A stretch of DNA of 64,000 nt from Plantago major (taxonomy: Eukaryota; Streptophyta; Magnoliopsida; Lamiales; Plantaginaceae). This document shows, piece by piece, positions 47,094 through 58,221 of the stretch; within the stretch, counting starts at the first letter, position 1; every line of letters begins with the position of its first letter. The notes beneath the pieces were generated by a model that saw nothing but the letters and a program-made list of their open reading frames with translations, was not told where the DNA came from and searched no databases. The stretch covers positions 26,509,397 to 26,573,396 of the forward strand of contig CM048841.1 in assembly GCA_026545765.1 (NCBI GenBank). The letters run 5' to 3'. A program made the translations under genes and the position numbers.

Positions 47094-49294
47094 TGTAACA
47101 GCTCAAAAATTTGTAATTTGAATTTAGACGTTTTAAAGCGAACCGACCATCAAAGCGGAGTTCGTAAGCGTTGTTGGCCCAGCTTTTGTAACTTGTAACC
47201 TTATCCAACCCATCACTTATGTAAAGCCCAAGTCCATTTTCTTCAACAAGTCCATTATAGGCCTAACCCTAGTTATTTTCAAAGAAAAACCCTTAGCAAA
47301 AACATTATTTCGCGCGCAAATTTTTCAAGGCGCACCCATCTTCTAAAATTATTTTCCGGTTCGTTAACCGTCGGATCACGTTGAATTTTGGAGAGAGGAT
47401 CTAAACTCTCACTGGACGGATCTCCGTTTTGATGTTTCAATCATCCCGAATCTGGTATCGAGCAAAGGGCTAATTTTCCAACCTGTTTTCAATTCTTGTC
47501 CCTCTTGTTCGTTTCTCTCAAGACAAGTTCCCCTACGGCTCATTCACGTTTATTTGGTTGATTATGTATATGCGTATGTGTTGCAAGCTCCCTTAGGATT
47601 TAATTATCATAAAAAATTATACTCCCTCTGTCCCGGAGAACTTCATACATTAGGGTTAGCGCGCAGTTTTATGCGAAAAGTTAAAGTAATGATAAAATAT
47701 AGAAAATGTGGGAAAAAGTGTACTTTTAGTGGCAAAATGTGTAATTTGAGTGTGAAGTTGAGATTGTTTATTATTTGTTGTTGTATGAGGTAGCTTCTTT
47801 TTTTAGTAATGTATGAAGTTTTGTGGGCCGGCTAAAAATGGCAAATGTATGAAGTTCACGAGACGGAGGGAGTATGTTTATAATTATGAGTCCATCGAAG
47901 CATGATGTAGATAATTGTTATTGTGAGTTTGATCATTTGTTAAATGATTCTCCAAAGAATCGAGTGTGGATGTGACTTATGACATTTAGAAGAGTTCTGG
48001 CGATGGGTATTTGGTGCAAGTGTGTTTGTTACTACATGAACTATTGTAAAATTGTAGAGTGATGCAACATGAATTCTATGTGACACTAGTGATGCTCTCT
48101 TCCATACTGCTTCAAGTGTTGTTAAACTTCTATTATCATGTATTCATGTGTTCCTACTTGTGTCATAGAATTATTGTATTGGTTGGACTTATTTTATTTG
48201 ATTGCAAGGTAGTAGAATATAATTTGATTCAAGGCCTTTTAGCCTGTGCATGAAATGTAACAAGAAGCCTTGCTTGATGATGCAAATCGCAATTAGTGTT
48301 CTCCTTTGAGAATGGATTGTTCTGTGTACGAGAATTACTATGATTTGAATGCTATCTATATCCTGTCTTTGTAATGGTCCAGTAAATGCTATGAGTTATT
48401 CAAAGTATGTATTATTATTATTTTTACATGGTTACTTGTCTATGTTGTTATGCACACACATTAATCCTTGCATTTCTGAGTTAGAGTTTAGAGCATGCAT
48501 TCACTTTAACAAGATGTTAAATGTTTAAAGTAAAGTAAGTTTCAAAGTTAATGATAATTAAAGGGCTCGTAGAGAAATATCCTGGTATTTGTTGTGCAGT
48601 TATTAGTTCATGTTCGGCGGATAGGGACCAAGGCCCTGAGGCCGTCAGTTTTTATTTATTCAACGGATAGGGCCACGAAAGTGACCTAAGGCCGGCAGAT
48701 AGCCACCATGGCTAGGATATGTAGGAACCTACGATGTCAAGTGAGCTCGCGATCATGTTATGTTTTCAAGACAAGTTTCAAGTTCAAGTTAAGAATTTTC
48801 AAGAAGAAAAAGTTCAGATGTTAAGAGTCAAATTAAGTCAAGTTCTAAGTTGCATTGCATTAAGAAAGATTAAAAGCTTTAAAAGACATGAAGATAGAAC
48901 TTTAAGTCATGGCACGTCTATGAAATTTGCTCAGTCAAGTGGTCACTACTGACCCTTGCTAAATTATCAATTTTAGGTACTTGAAATCGAGCTGATTGGA
49001 GTGGCGAGTGATGCCGGAGCAGTGATCAGTATCAGGACGATTTTTAATATATTTTTCACTTTCATGATTTCAAGACTCTGTAATGTTTCAAGATTTATGC
49101 TATTTATAATTCCGCTGCATTATTTTACTAGGTCACGATTTAGTATCAAGAATTTTATGTCAAGTCTTTTGACGCACAAGGCGTCTAGTAACGTTTTAAA
49201 TTTTTATAATTCAAGTTCGTCGAATTATCAAAATTACGAACTAGCACGATTCATATTTTACTTAGTTCGTGTTTTAAAAATTCAAGGCGCTACA
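47094..49294. mobile_element. Solo LTR, 2.2 kb
   Basis: Begins TGTAACAGCTC and ends GGCGCTACA, with perfect 5-bp target copies GTTTG (47,089-47,093 and 49,295-49,299). There is no internal retroelement gene and no second LTR. The TGTAACAGCTC start is typical of Ty3/gypsy LTRs. Short frames inside are non-coding. A Stowaway MITE sits within it. Confidence 0.85.
47622..47872. mobile_element. Stowaway-type MITE nested in the solo LTR
   Basis: 251 bp with termini ctccctctgtcccggagaac / acgagacggagggag, flanked by TA at 47,620-47,621 and 47,873-47,874. The subterminal 'ttcatacatta' and 'aatgtatgaa' arms pair. Confidence 0.9.
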
Positions 49295-49617
49295 GTTTGG
49301 GAACCATTTTCATGTTTCAATTGAGTTTTTAAACTCAAGTTGATTTCTAGAAAAAGTTTTGTTTGCCTATCAACTTTACACTATGATACTCGAGTTGAGT
49401 TGTTATTCATCAACTTCAAAACTAAAACTTTATAACTCAAAGATAGTATTTAACGTTATCAAAATCATAATCTAATACCAAACAAAAAACTTCAAGAATT
49501 AACTCCAATTTTTGCAATTCATTAACTCGAAATTTCAACTCAAGTTGAATATCGAATTGATTGCTAAACACTCAAATTATCTCCACATACTAGGGTTTTT
49601 TTTAAGCAGACGCATTC

Positions 49618-49741
49618 ATACTCTTTTCTCTTACTTTTTATCATGCACTTATTAATCCATCAATATAAATCATTTTTTACTCGTTCACCTTAAAATTTGT
49701 GTCAAATTAAATTGTCGAGCTCTTAGTGAAATTGAGGGAGT
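49618..49741. mobile_element. Stowaway-type MITE, right half
   Basis: Family sequence 'cttttctcttactttttatcatgca...' leads to a terminus 'ttgagggag' followed by TA. There is no left terminus. Confidence 0.45.
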
Positions 49742-50787
49742 ATTTTAGAAATTTAGATAAGGTAAAATATTAAAATTTTCAAAATTAAGCAAAATATGTG
49801 AAAGTTAATATAACTTAAGGGTAGCGATCACCCTGTTCCCACAGTCTATTAAGGATTACCGATACAATTATGCGAAATCCTTGCAGGGGAAATTTCATAT
49901 CATAAGGTGGTCGAGTTCTCATGTGTTATTTTGATGTGGTAGTACTACTTTAACTCGTCAAAAATTGATTCAAGATTATTCTAATATCTTGTAGTTGTAG
50001 ATTTGAATTTATAAAACAGTTATCCTAAAGAAGGTCTCCTAGGAGACATCCCTTAGATAAAGACCTATAGATATACTTTCTAAATATTACATGTTAACCC
50101 CAATCAAAAACTAGTTGTCAAAAGCACCCAACCCAAGGGCCAGAAGGTGGGTCGGATTATAGTAATACGGATCGACTATAGTAATACGGGTCAGTATAAA
50201 AGCCCAAAATCCCAGCTCGTCCTCATAATTCTGCCGCTTTCTCTCTCTTCTTTCTCTCTCTACTTTCTATCGCAATTGTCGATCGTCGGAAATCGTCAAA
50301 ATCATCGGAAATCAACCGTTAAAATCATCAAATCAGCTCGCCCTTGTCGATCGTCGCTCATCACCGTGAAAATCAGCTCGCCATTGTCGATCATGCTGCT
50401 ATTCCTTCAGAAATCTACATAACAACTTACGAAAAAAGGTTAGATGTTTCGAACACTAATTTCTGTGAGTTTTTTGTGATTTGATCGAAGAAATCATGGT
50501 AGATAGTTGATCGATCGTTCTGCTAAACAAATAATTCAATATTTCGTTGAGAGTTTCACTAGTTGTTGATCGTAGATGTATGTTTTGGTATATTTCTGTT
50601 GAGATTTTCACTAGTTGTTGATTGTAGATGCCAGATTCAGCTGGAGCAAATTCAACAACTGAAGATGCTGATGTACCTGCACAAATACTAAATACAGGTT
50701 GCTTACGCGATTTTCTCACATGTTTATATGTTGTAATTGTATTCATATGCTATGTGTCATATGCTCCATGATTACATGCTCCATGAT

Positions 50788-51430
50788 ACCATGAAAAGTA
50801 GTTTACATATGATCAGTGGAGACTTGTTATGATGCATGTCCCATGCTCTCTGCCATATGCTCAATGATCTCTGCATTGCACCCCATGATACCATGAAAAG
50901 TAGTTTACATGTGACCAGTGAAGACTTGTTATGATGCATGTCCCATGCTCTCTGCAATATGCTCCATGATCTCTGCATTGCACCCCATGATACCATGAAA
51001 AGTAGTTTACATGTGACTAGTGGAGACTTGTTATGATGCCTGTCCCATGCTCTCTGTCATATGCTCCATAATCTCTGCATTGCATCCCATGACACCATGA
51101 AAAGTAGTTTACATGTGACCAGTGGATACTTGTTATGATGCATGTCACAGGCTCTCTGTCATATGCTCCATGATATTTGCATTGCACCCCCATGACACCA
51201 TGAAAAATAGTTTACATGTGACCAGTAAAGACTTGTTATGATGCATGTCTCATGCTCTCTGTCATATGCTCCATGATCTCTGCATTGCACCCCATTACAC
51301 CATGAAAAGTAGTTTACATGTGACCAATAGGGACTTGTTATGATGCATGTCCCATGCTCTCTGCCATATGCTCCATGATATCTGCATTGCACTCCATGAT
51401 AACATGAAAAGTAGTTTACATGTGTACTTT
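50788..51430. repeat. 102-bp tandem repeat, about 6 copies
   Basis: The anchor 'accatgaaaagtagtttaca' recurs at 50,788, 50,890, 50,992, 51,094, 51,197, 51,299 and (changed by one base) 51,401. Units contain 'gacttgttatgatgcatgtc' and 'catgctctctg'. 102 is a multiple of three, so minus-strand frames stay open as 34-residue repeats. I take these as a by-product. Confidence 0.93.
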
Positions 51431-51719
51431 ACTTGTGCAGCCATAGTTGTTGTTAACAACTCAACCACCGTATCCATTGATGATGACTTTAACATTGTTG
51501 GGAGTTTGATAGGAAGAACCACCGTATCCATAGTTGTTGTTAACAACTCAACCACCGTATCCATAGTGTGTGAGCCAAAAATATACTTGCCTACTGGACT
51601 TGCGAAGCATGTTGTAGAGGTACATTAAAAAACTATGATTAACATGATCTCAACTATAATGTCCATGTTCTCAGCTATATGATCTATGTTCTCAGCTATA
51701 TATTCTGTGTTCTCAGGCT

Positions 51720-52527
51720 TACACACTGAAAATATTTAAATACTTCCAAAAGGAGTTCAGGAGATCACTAGCTACACAAGCTCATGAAGCAATGAATTTG
51801 GGTGAGAAGTTTATGTATGATGTCCGTCATGATGACGAAACAGAAATGGATTGCAGTGTCATCTTTATTAAACACCCAACTGGAAGGGTAGAAGTGACTT
51901 GCACATGTAAGCATTATGAAGAAGTAGGTTGGTTGTGCAAACATTGCATACGGGTGTTGGACAAGAACAACATCAATCGCATTCCTGATGAATACATCAT
52001 GAAGAGATGGAAAAAAAACATTAAAAGAAAAAGTCTGGGATCGTGTACTAGGTACAAAAGCCTCAAATGATAATGCACATGTACAAATAAAATATGCTCA
52101 GAGTACTCAGTTATTTATTCTATGATCTCAATGATATGTTCTATGATCTAAATGATATGTTCTGTGATCTAAATAATATTTTCTATTCATAGTTCGCATT
52201 GCTTGGAGAAAACTTATGAACATGAAATACACAGAACTTGTATTAAAGACAGAAGGGCACATGGATACTAGAAGGATATTAGAGGATGGGTATAACCAGA
52301 ACTTGCTAGCTATCAAAGCTATCATTGACGCATCAACATTTATACAATCAACCACTAAAAAACCATGCCAAACAACATCAACAAGCTGTGCTTCAACAAG
52401 AGTAAAAGATCCAGAATTTACCAAAACCAAAGGAAGGAAAAAACAAAGAGTCAAAGGCAAACTTGAAAGGAAGAAACCAATCACAACTGAGTTTGGAGAC
52501 AAACAGCCAAATAAGCACTTGATATAG
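51720..52527 (+). pseudogene. FAR1-like SWIM domain fragment
   Basis: Exon-like pieces: 51,720-52,070 includes FKYFQKEFRRSLATQAHEAM and the SWIM finger VTCTCKHYEEVGWLCKHCIR, then RIPDEYIMKRW. 52,196-52,527 is a basic tail (KTKGRKKQRVKGKLERKKP) ending at a stop. The FAR1 DNA-binding domain and the DDE core of the transposase are absent. It is the 3' end of the MULE's own transposase gene. Confidence 0.8.
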
Positions 52528-52569
52528 TTCACTACTTTGTGTAATGAAAAACTTTAGTTCGCTTCTCGG

Positions 52570-53160
52570 TTTTGTTGACTTTGTTGTTGTAATAGATCAT
52601 GTCAGTATATCAGTAATGCTCATGTTCTCAACTATAATACCCATGATCTCATTACATCATGATCTCTCAATTATAATGTCAGTATCTCAGTAATGCTCAT
52701 GTTCTCTATTTTGTGAACTTTGTTGCTATAATAGATCATGTTAGTATCTCAGTAATGCCCATAATCTAAAACAATAAAACCATGATCTGAAACTATAATG
52801 CCCATGATCTCAAACTATAAACTCATGATCTCAAACTATTACTCCATCATCTCAAAGTAATGCTCATGTTCTCTATTTTGTGGACTTTGTTGCTGTAATA
52901 GATCATGTCAGTATCGCAGTAATGCCCATAATCTAAAACAATAAAACCATGATCTGAAACTATAATGCCCATGATCTCAAACTATAACCCCATGATCTCA
53001 AACTATAAACCCATGATCTCAATGATATTACACCATAGATATTACACCATGATCTCAAACAAAAAGGTGTTGAAATCATATTTCAACATATTACACCATG
53101 ATCTTAAGATATTACACCATGATCTCAAGATATTACACCATGATCTCATTGAATTATATG
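52570..53160. repeat. Short 'catgatctcaaactata' repeats
   Basis: At least fifteen imperfect copies of a roughly 20-bp phrase, 'ccatgatctcaaactataa' or 'gatattacaccatgatctc', are packed in about 600 bp. Related 'tgttctca' phrases recur at 51,640-51,720 and 53,690-54,080 in the same MULE. Confidence 0.85.
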
Positions 53161-53502
53161 ATACATGATCCAATCACTCCTTGACTTATTCTCTCGCACT
53201 ACATTTTCTGAAGGTACTACAGATTTCCTTGTATACTGAGACTGCGTTGGAACTTCCCTACCTGGATTTCGGGGAAGCATAAAGATATCATGTACATCAT
53301 CACCTGTGATCTGGTACTCCTTTGCTCCAATTCTCTGAATATATGATACATGATCAAATCTTTCAACCAGCCAAGGAATGATACTAGAAGGTAACTTTTG
53401 CATCTTCATCTTCCAAAGCCCACCAAAACCAATCTCAGTAGCATCTCGGCGCTGAAACACACTAAGACTATCAAGAAAGGACCTGATCTTCTTAGGTGGC
53501 AC
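53146..53502 (-). pseudogene. PMD-like MULE accessory protein fragment
   Basis: 118 codons: RRDATEIGFGGLWKMKMQKL, then IIPWLVERFDHVSY and ITGDDVHDIFMLPRN. This is the N-terminal domain seen in plant transposon proteins that precede a plant-mobile or Ulp1-protease domain, often in MULEs on the strand opposite the transposase. No protease domain follows, and the frame ends at a stop inside repeat sequence. Confidence 0.65.
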
Positions 53503-54808
53503 ATAGTAGTCATTTTTTTCATTATAACCTCTTCCTCATCTCCATCACCTTTCACTTTCATAGAAACCAGTTGTGTTCTACTCCTCTTCCCAGGTCCTTT
53601 CAAGCTTGCATTATCAGGCATGAAAATCTTGCTCTTATTACCCCTAGTCTTCTTCTCTACAACAGAAACAAAAATTCCATGTTACCAGAGATATAACCTA
53701 TGTTATCAGGCATAATATCCATGTTCTCACAAAATCACAGATACAAAAAAAAGATTGGAAAAAACATAACATACATATACTGACAAACAAAACTAACAAC
53801 AAGCAATGTTTCCAAATAAATTACCTATGTTCTCAATCCATGTTCTCACAACAATAAACAAAACATAAAACTCAAATGTTCCCAGCATCTACACAAAACT
53901 TAACAGATAAAATAACCTATGATCCCAATTAACTTACCTATGTTCTCAAAATAAACATGCATGTTCCCACAAAAAAAAAAAAAAAAAAAACACTGACAAA
54001 CATAAACATACATATTTAAACAAACAAACTAACAAAGAAGCCATGTTTCCAAATAAATTACCTATGTTCTCAAGCATAGCATCCATGTTCTCACAACACA
54101 AAATAGGAAAAAAGCGAAAAACAAGCATAATCTTAGATAAAAACAAACATAAAACCCTAACAAAGCATGAATACTTTCATTCTCCGTCATTGACTTGCGC
54201 TTCCGACTAACATCCTTCGCTCCTTCCTTGTCGCTCTTATTAACCACCATTATAGTACGAATAACTAAAAAAACTCAGACAAACAGGAACAAAAATCAAA
54301 ATAAAAACCCTAACAAAGCATCAAAACGACGAAAAAAGTACAAATCGAAGCAATTACGATGAGAAAAACACTTACATTCAAGTTTCGAACACAATTGAGG
54401 ACGAAAGAGAAGGAAATCGCAACAGCTTTGAACTGGAAGAGAAGGAAAAAACGAGAAGAAAGAAAGAAGGGAGAAATCGTCTAAAAAAATCTATTTATAC
54501 CCAGAAATAAGAGTCCGGGTTAGATCCACGAGAAATTGTTTAAAATGTAACTGCATAAAGGTAAATTGCAATATAGTCCTTCTTTAGATAGTTTATCTAA
54601 AGACCGTCTCTTAGGAGACTTTGTGTATCCTAAATAACCAGGTAAATTCAAGTTTTATACTCCCTCCATTCCATTAGAAACTTTCCATTTTTCCATTTTG
54701 GGCGTTCCATTAAAACTTTCCATTTCCTTTTATGGAAACCCACTATCCTCATTATTAATATTTAATCACCATTTTTCATACTTTATCAATTCTCTTTCTT
54801 ACTTTTTA

Positions 54809-55701
54809 GGGATAATTACATAGGGATACCCACTTAGAATGACGTTTCTCATATTCGTACTACTTAGTCGAACAATTACAATCTAGTCCAAATCCGTTGA
54901 CCAGCTTAATTTGGTTGTTTCATTTGAAACAACCAAACATGGCCTTATGGAATTTTAAATTAAAAAAAAAAAATCATCTTCTTCTTCCTTCATCTTCTCC
55001 AACAGTCCAACCTACTTCTTCCATCTTCTTCTTCCTCCATCTTCTCCAACATACTTCTTCCTCCATCTTCTCTTCTTCTTCTCCGGTAAATTTCTTCCTC
55101 TTTCTTATTTTTTTCTCCTTCTTTCAATTTAAGCTCGATTTGAGTCAGACAGCTCTCAATCGAGTCAGCCGATTTGAGTCGTTTTCTCTCTGACTCAATC
55201 GGAGTCTGACTCCGATTTGAGTCGCTCTACGGCTCCCATCGAGCCGATTCGAGTCGCTATAACTTCGATGGGAGCTGGATAGCGACTCGATTTGAGTCTA
55301 TAGACTCCAAATCGGAGTTGTTACATCTCCGATTTCGATTAACTGTTACGAACTTTCGATTGTGTTTTCGGATTGAAGTTGGGGATAATTTACAAATTGA
55401 AATAGAAGTTTGAGGGCTTATTTGAGCTTCTTCAAAATCTTATGGTGACAAATATAAAAAATTAGATATTCAAGACTTAAATTACAATTTGCCAAAATGG
55501 GTTATTGTTTGGTAACTTGCAAAATTCAATAATCTGAGAGGGGCAAAATTGACTTTTCCGGGTTTTAGTTCGCCAAAAGTCAAATTCGTGGGCTAAAATG
55601 TAATTGTTTTACATCTAATTGTACTAAATCATAATAGTTCGACTAAGTGATACTAATCTGTAATTACGACATCTAAATGGGGGTCTGGATGTAATTTCCC
55701 C
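54809..55701. mobile_element. Non-autonomous MULE inside a MITE
   Basis: Perfect 9-bp target copies TACTTTTTA (54,800-54,808 and 55,702-55,710). Imperfect TIRs of about 80 bp share 'attacat' and 'cacttagtcgaac'-type blocks. The interior has repeats around 'cgatttgagtcg' (55,130-55,320) and no transposase. Confidence 0.85.
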
Positions 55702-55716
55702 TACTTTTTACCATAC

Positions 55717-55797
55717 ATTTTTTTTTATTTCTCACTGGTATCCGTTACATGCGACTAAACAGCCGAGCACATTCGGGCCCTTTTTGAGGGAGAGAGC
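55717..55797 (-). mobile_element. SINE 3'-end fragment
   Basis: Shares 'ctcactggtatccgttacatgc' style sequence with the 3' part of the neighbouring SINE, with its own T run on the plus strand, but lacks the tRNA-related head. It is bounded by another copy of the MITE phrase 'ttctctttcttactttttacc', so it probably arose by duplication. Confidence 0.6.
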
Positions 55798-55829
55798 TAA
55801 TTCTCTTTCTTACTTTTTACCATATACTT

Positions 55830-56004
55830 TTTTTTTTTTTCCTCACTGGTATTCGCTACATGCGACTAAACATCCGAGCACTGTTGGATCCTTTTTTATG
55901 GGGCGGCTCTCCAACGGTGTTTTTTTACATCCACAAGGCTCGAACCCAAGCCTTTACTTAAGTGAACTCAAGTCCCTTACCACTTGAGTCAACAACCGTT
56001 GGTT
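55830..56004 (-). mobile_element. tRNA-derived SINE
   Basis: On the minus strand it starts near AACCAACGGTTGTTGACTCA and has an A-box-like stretch (ACTCAAGTGGTAAGG). A B-box (GGGTTCGAGCC) follows, and it ends in an A tail (T run on plus at 55,828-55,840). Target copies accatatactt (55,819-55,829) and accatacactt (56,005-56,015) differ at one base. The head resembles the Au family of plant SINEs. Confidence 0.85.
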
Positions 56005-56094
56005 ACCATACACTTATTACTTTATTTATATAAATCATTTTTTAATTAAACTTCTTAAAAATTGTGCAAAAAGAGTTATATGAAATGGAGGAAG

Positions 56095-57017
56095 TATAAG
56101 AAAAAAATGGATCCCAAAGGGGCCGAAAGGAATTGCACCTAGGTTTTAGGCACTTTATTGTTCCAATTATTACAACACATTAAGGAGCCATGATGAGGAT
56201 CTCTAGTGAAGCATGCATGATGGCCCATTATTTATAAGCGTGACTAATTCATGCGCTCAAAGCCTTAACCATTGGGAAAAATTCTCCAACTTTAAGTCCA
56301 TGTCCATCATTACAACTTAATTTTCATATGCTTTTATCATTTTCTCATCACAAATATTTGCGGGACGGCCCTCCATAAACTTAACTAGGTACGAACTGAA
56401 ATAAATTTTGTCACATTACACTTATTAACTAATCAGCCCCTCGGAGTAAAATTTCGGGAATCTGGGTCTGATCTCCAAACCTAATTCAAAAGGAAAACTG
56501 ATGATAACGATGATTCTTGTAATGTTTTAATTGATTCGTTGAATGTAGGTGATTTTTGTTTCTAAATGTCACGGATCCATGTTGGATAACCAATTTGGGT
56601 CTGATCCATCTAATGTTTCATGTCATTTTTTGAATGTTACTACAAATTCCTTTGGGTTGATTTTTTAGTTCTCAAAGAATGTTAATTTAAGAGTAAGTAT
56701 AATTATAGTACATGTTAGTAGGCTAGTAGCCAAGATTATCCATAGGTACTAATCAGTACCCCATGAACATGTGATACTAGTAAGTTAGATCATAAAACTT
56801 ACACATTTAAAGTATTTTTTAGAATTTTTAGAGCTTTTAATGATTCAAAAAAAGCCCATAGAATACTTCCACTGAAAGTGGTCTAACGTAGGAGTATATA
56901 TTATACTATACTATACTATACATTATATGAATCAATAAAATGCGACGTTTGTAAATAAACATGTGACACATTTATCACGTACATGGCCGCGTGGAGCTCT
57001 ACTACACCACCATGCCT
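56095..57017. other. Upstream region of the lipid-transfer gene
   Basis: No gene or paired terminal repeat was found. It includes a short 'actatactatactatac' run near 56,905 and should contain the distal promoter of the LTP gene. Confidence 0.4.
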
Positions 57018-57021
57018 GATC

Positions 57022-57029
57022 TATAAATA
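57022..57029 (+). promoter_or_regulatory. TATA box of the LTP2 gene
   Basis: TATAAATA, 64 bp before the ATG, followed by an A-rich leader (aaacacaaagaaacaaag). This is the standard layout for a highly expressed small plant gene. Confidence 0.75.
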
Positions 57030-57092
57030 GAGATGTAAAACCACATGTATTCCCACACCTGTCCCAAACACAAAGAAACAAAGTAAAGAAAC

Positions 57093-57389
57093 ATGATGAG
57101 AGGCAACAAAGTAGCAAGCCAAGCAGTATGTGCACTTTTCTTCATGGTGCTGCTCCTAAGTAAAGCAGAGGTATCAAAAGCAGTGACTTGCAACCCACTG
57201 CAGCTGAGCCCTTGCGCGACGGCCATCATGTCGTCCAGCAAGCCGAGTGCCGCTTGCTGCGTAAAGATTAAGGAACAAAGGCCTTGCCTTTGCCAGTACA
57301 TGAAAAATCCCAATCTACAAAAGTTCATCAAGTCTCCTGGTGCCAAGAATGTGGCCAAGTCATGTGGCACACCTTATCCAAGATGCTGA
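57093..57389 (+). CDS. Non-specific lipid-transfer protein, type 2
   Basis: Single exon, 98 residues. There is a signal peptide (to about VSKA, residue 30), then a mature domain of about 68 residues starting VTCNPLQLSPC. Eight cysteines stand in nsLTP2 order: C, C, CC, C-x-C (PCLC), C, C, with the central x a Leu as in type 2. The protein should be secreted to the cell wall and bind lipids in a small four-disulfide fold, with roles in cuticle or suberin lipid movement or defence. A second ATG follows the first at once (MM), and either could start. The frame is clean with normal upstream signals. Confidence 0.95.
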   Translation: MMRGNKVASQAVCALFFMVLLLSKAEVSKAVTCNPLQLSPCATAIMSSSKPSAACCVKIKEQRPCLCQYMKNPNLQKFIKSPGAKNVAKSCGTPYPRC

Positions 57390-58105
57390 ACTATATACTT
57401 CTATCTTTCTTAATTCTTATAATCATTATATATATATCCATCATTCTCCAGCTTAACTGCATGTCTTATAAGTGAACTATATATATGTTGCTGTATTACT
57501 ATTTATATATACTCTTCAATGAGTATGTAGTCTGTTTGTACTTGGATCTTCAACCTGTTTTATGCTTGTAATTTGTAATGTATGTGGTATTGAGGAACAT
57601 GTTTTTGTTTTATGTTAATTATTTTGTATTAAGTGCAAGTTTTATGGAATACCGTCTCTCTAAGAAACGGGAGTATTTTCTTAATTGCTTTAAAACAATA
57701 CAAAACATGCCTTTAGTTGTCTCAATAATCCTCAAAAACATGCTTAAAATTTTGTAATTTACCCTATTTGGGAGAAAAATTCAATTAGAATGCAAAGAAA
57801 TTTAAGAAAAAGGACTTGTGATCGCTTGCAGCCCTTGGACAAATATTATTGGAAGATCGAGTTCGGCAAAGGACAAAGGAAGATTGAAATCCACATATCT
57901 GAAGAATTTCGAGATAAAGTTGTATTATAGGTGGTCTTTATTAAATTCAAGCCAAGGCATTTGCTCGGTTCAAGATAAAACCGAGTAGAACTTGAAAAAA
58001 TGTTCATGAAGATCGTGATTACTCTAACCGGGATCAACCGCAAATTGAAGACAGGTTTTGAATTCCTCATGCAATTCACAATAATTATTCATGTAAACCA
58101 GGTGA
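57390..58105. other. 3' flank of the LTP2 gene
   Basis: Contains the presumed 3' UTR (AT-rich, to about 57,640) and then sequence without a recognised feature. A 77-codon minus-strand frame here has no domain. Confidence 0.4.
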
Positions 58106-58221
58106 AAACGAGAGGTGGACTTTATTGATACTAAAGAAAACTATCGCTTTTAAAACTTTGGTAAATTTCGGGAAGTAATGGTTTCAATTTAATATCACTA
58201 CAATAAACAAATACATCCATG
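58106..58221 (+). repeat. 115-bp dispersed repeat, copy 2
   Basis: Partner of 46,578-46,692, with differences at only a few positions. Flanking sequence on both sides differs between copies. Confidence 0.85.

Larger units (their letters stand above)
50030..54625. mobile_element. MULE with two divergent gene remnants, 4.6 kb
   Basis: Perfect 9-bp target copies TATCCTAAA (50,021-50,029 and 54,626-54,634). Short imperfect TIRs share 'gtctcctaggagac' / 'gtctcctaagagac' and 'cttagataaa'. On the plus strand is the 3' part of a FAR1-like gene (51,720-52,527). On the minus strand is a piece of a PMD/Ulp1-associated transposon protein (53,502-53,146). The interior is full of short 'catgatctca' repeats and a 102-bp tandem array. 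The transposase core is missing, so the element is not autonomous. Confidence 0.85.
54660..56094. mobile_element. Stowaway-type MITE split by a MULE and a SINE
   Basis: The left half 54,660-54,808 starts ctccctccattcc after TA. The right half from about 56,005 ends 'tgaaatggaggaag' before TA (56,095-56,096). The left half matches the inverted right half of the copy at 5,980-6,232. Between the halves lie a MULE (54,809-55,701), a SINE-like fragment and a SINE (55,830-56,004). Confidence 0.8.

Noticed and set aside
50788..51430. CRISPR-like array
   Set aside because: Units are 102 bp and repeat over their full length with no variable spacers; plant nuclear context.
50772..51564. Minus-strand frames with 34-residue repeats
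   Set aside because: The 102-bp repeat period is a multiple of three and keeps frames open without selection; no known repeat protein matches.
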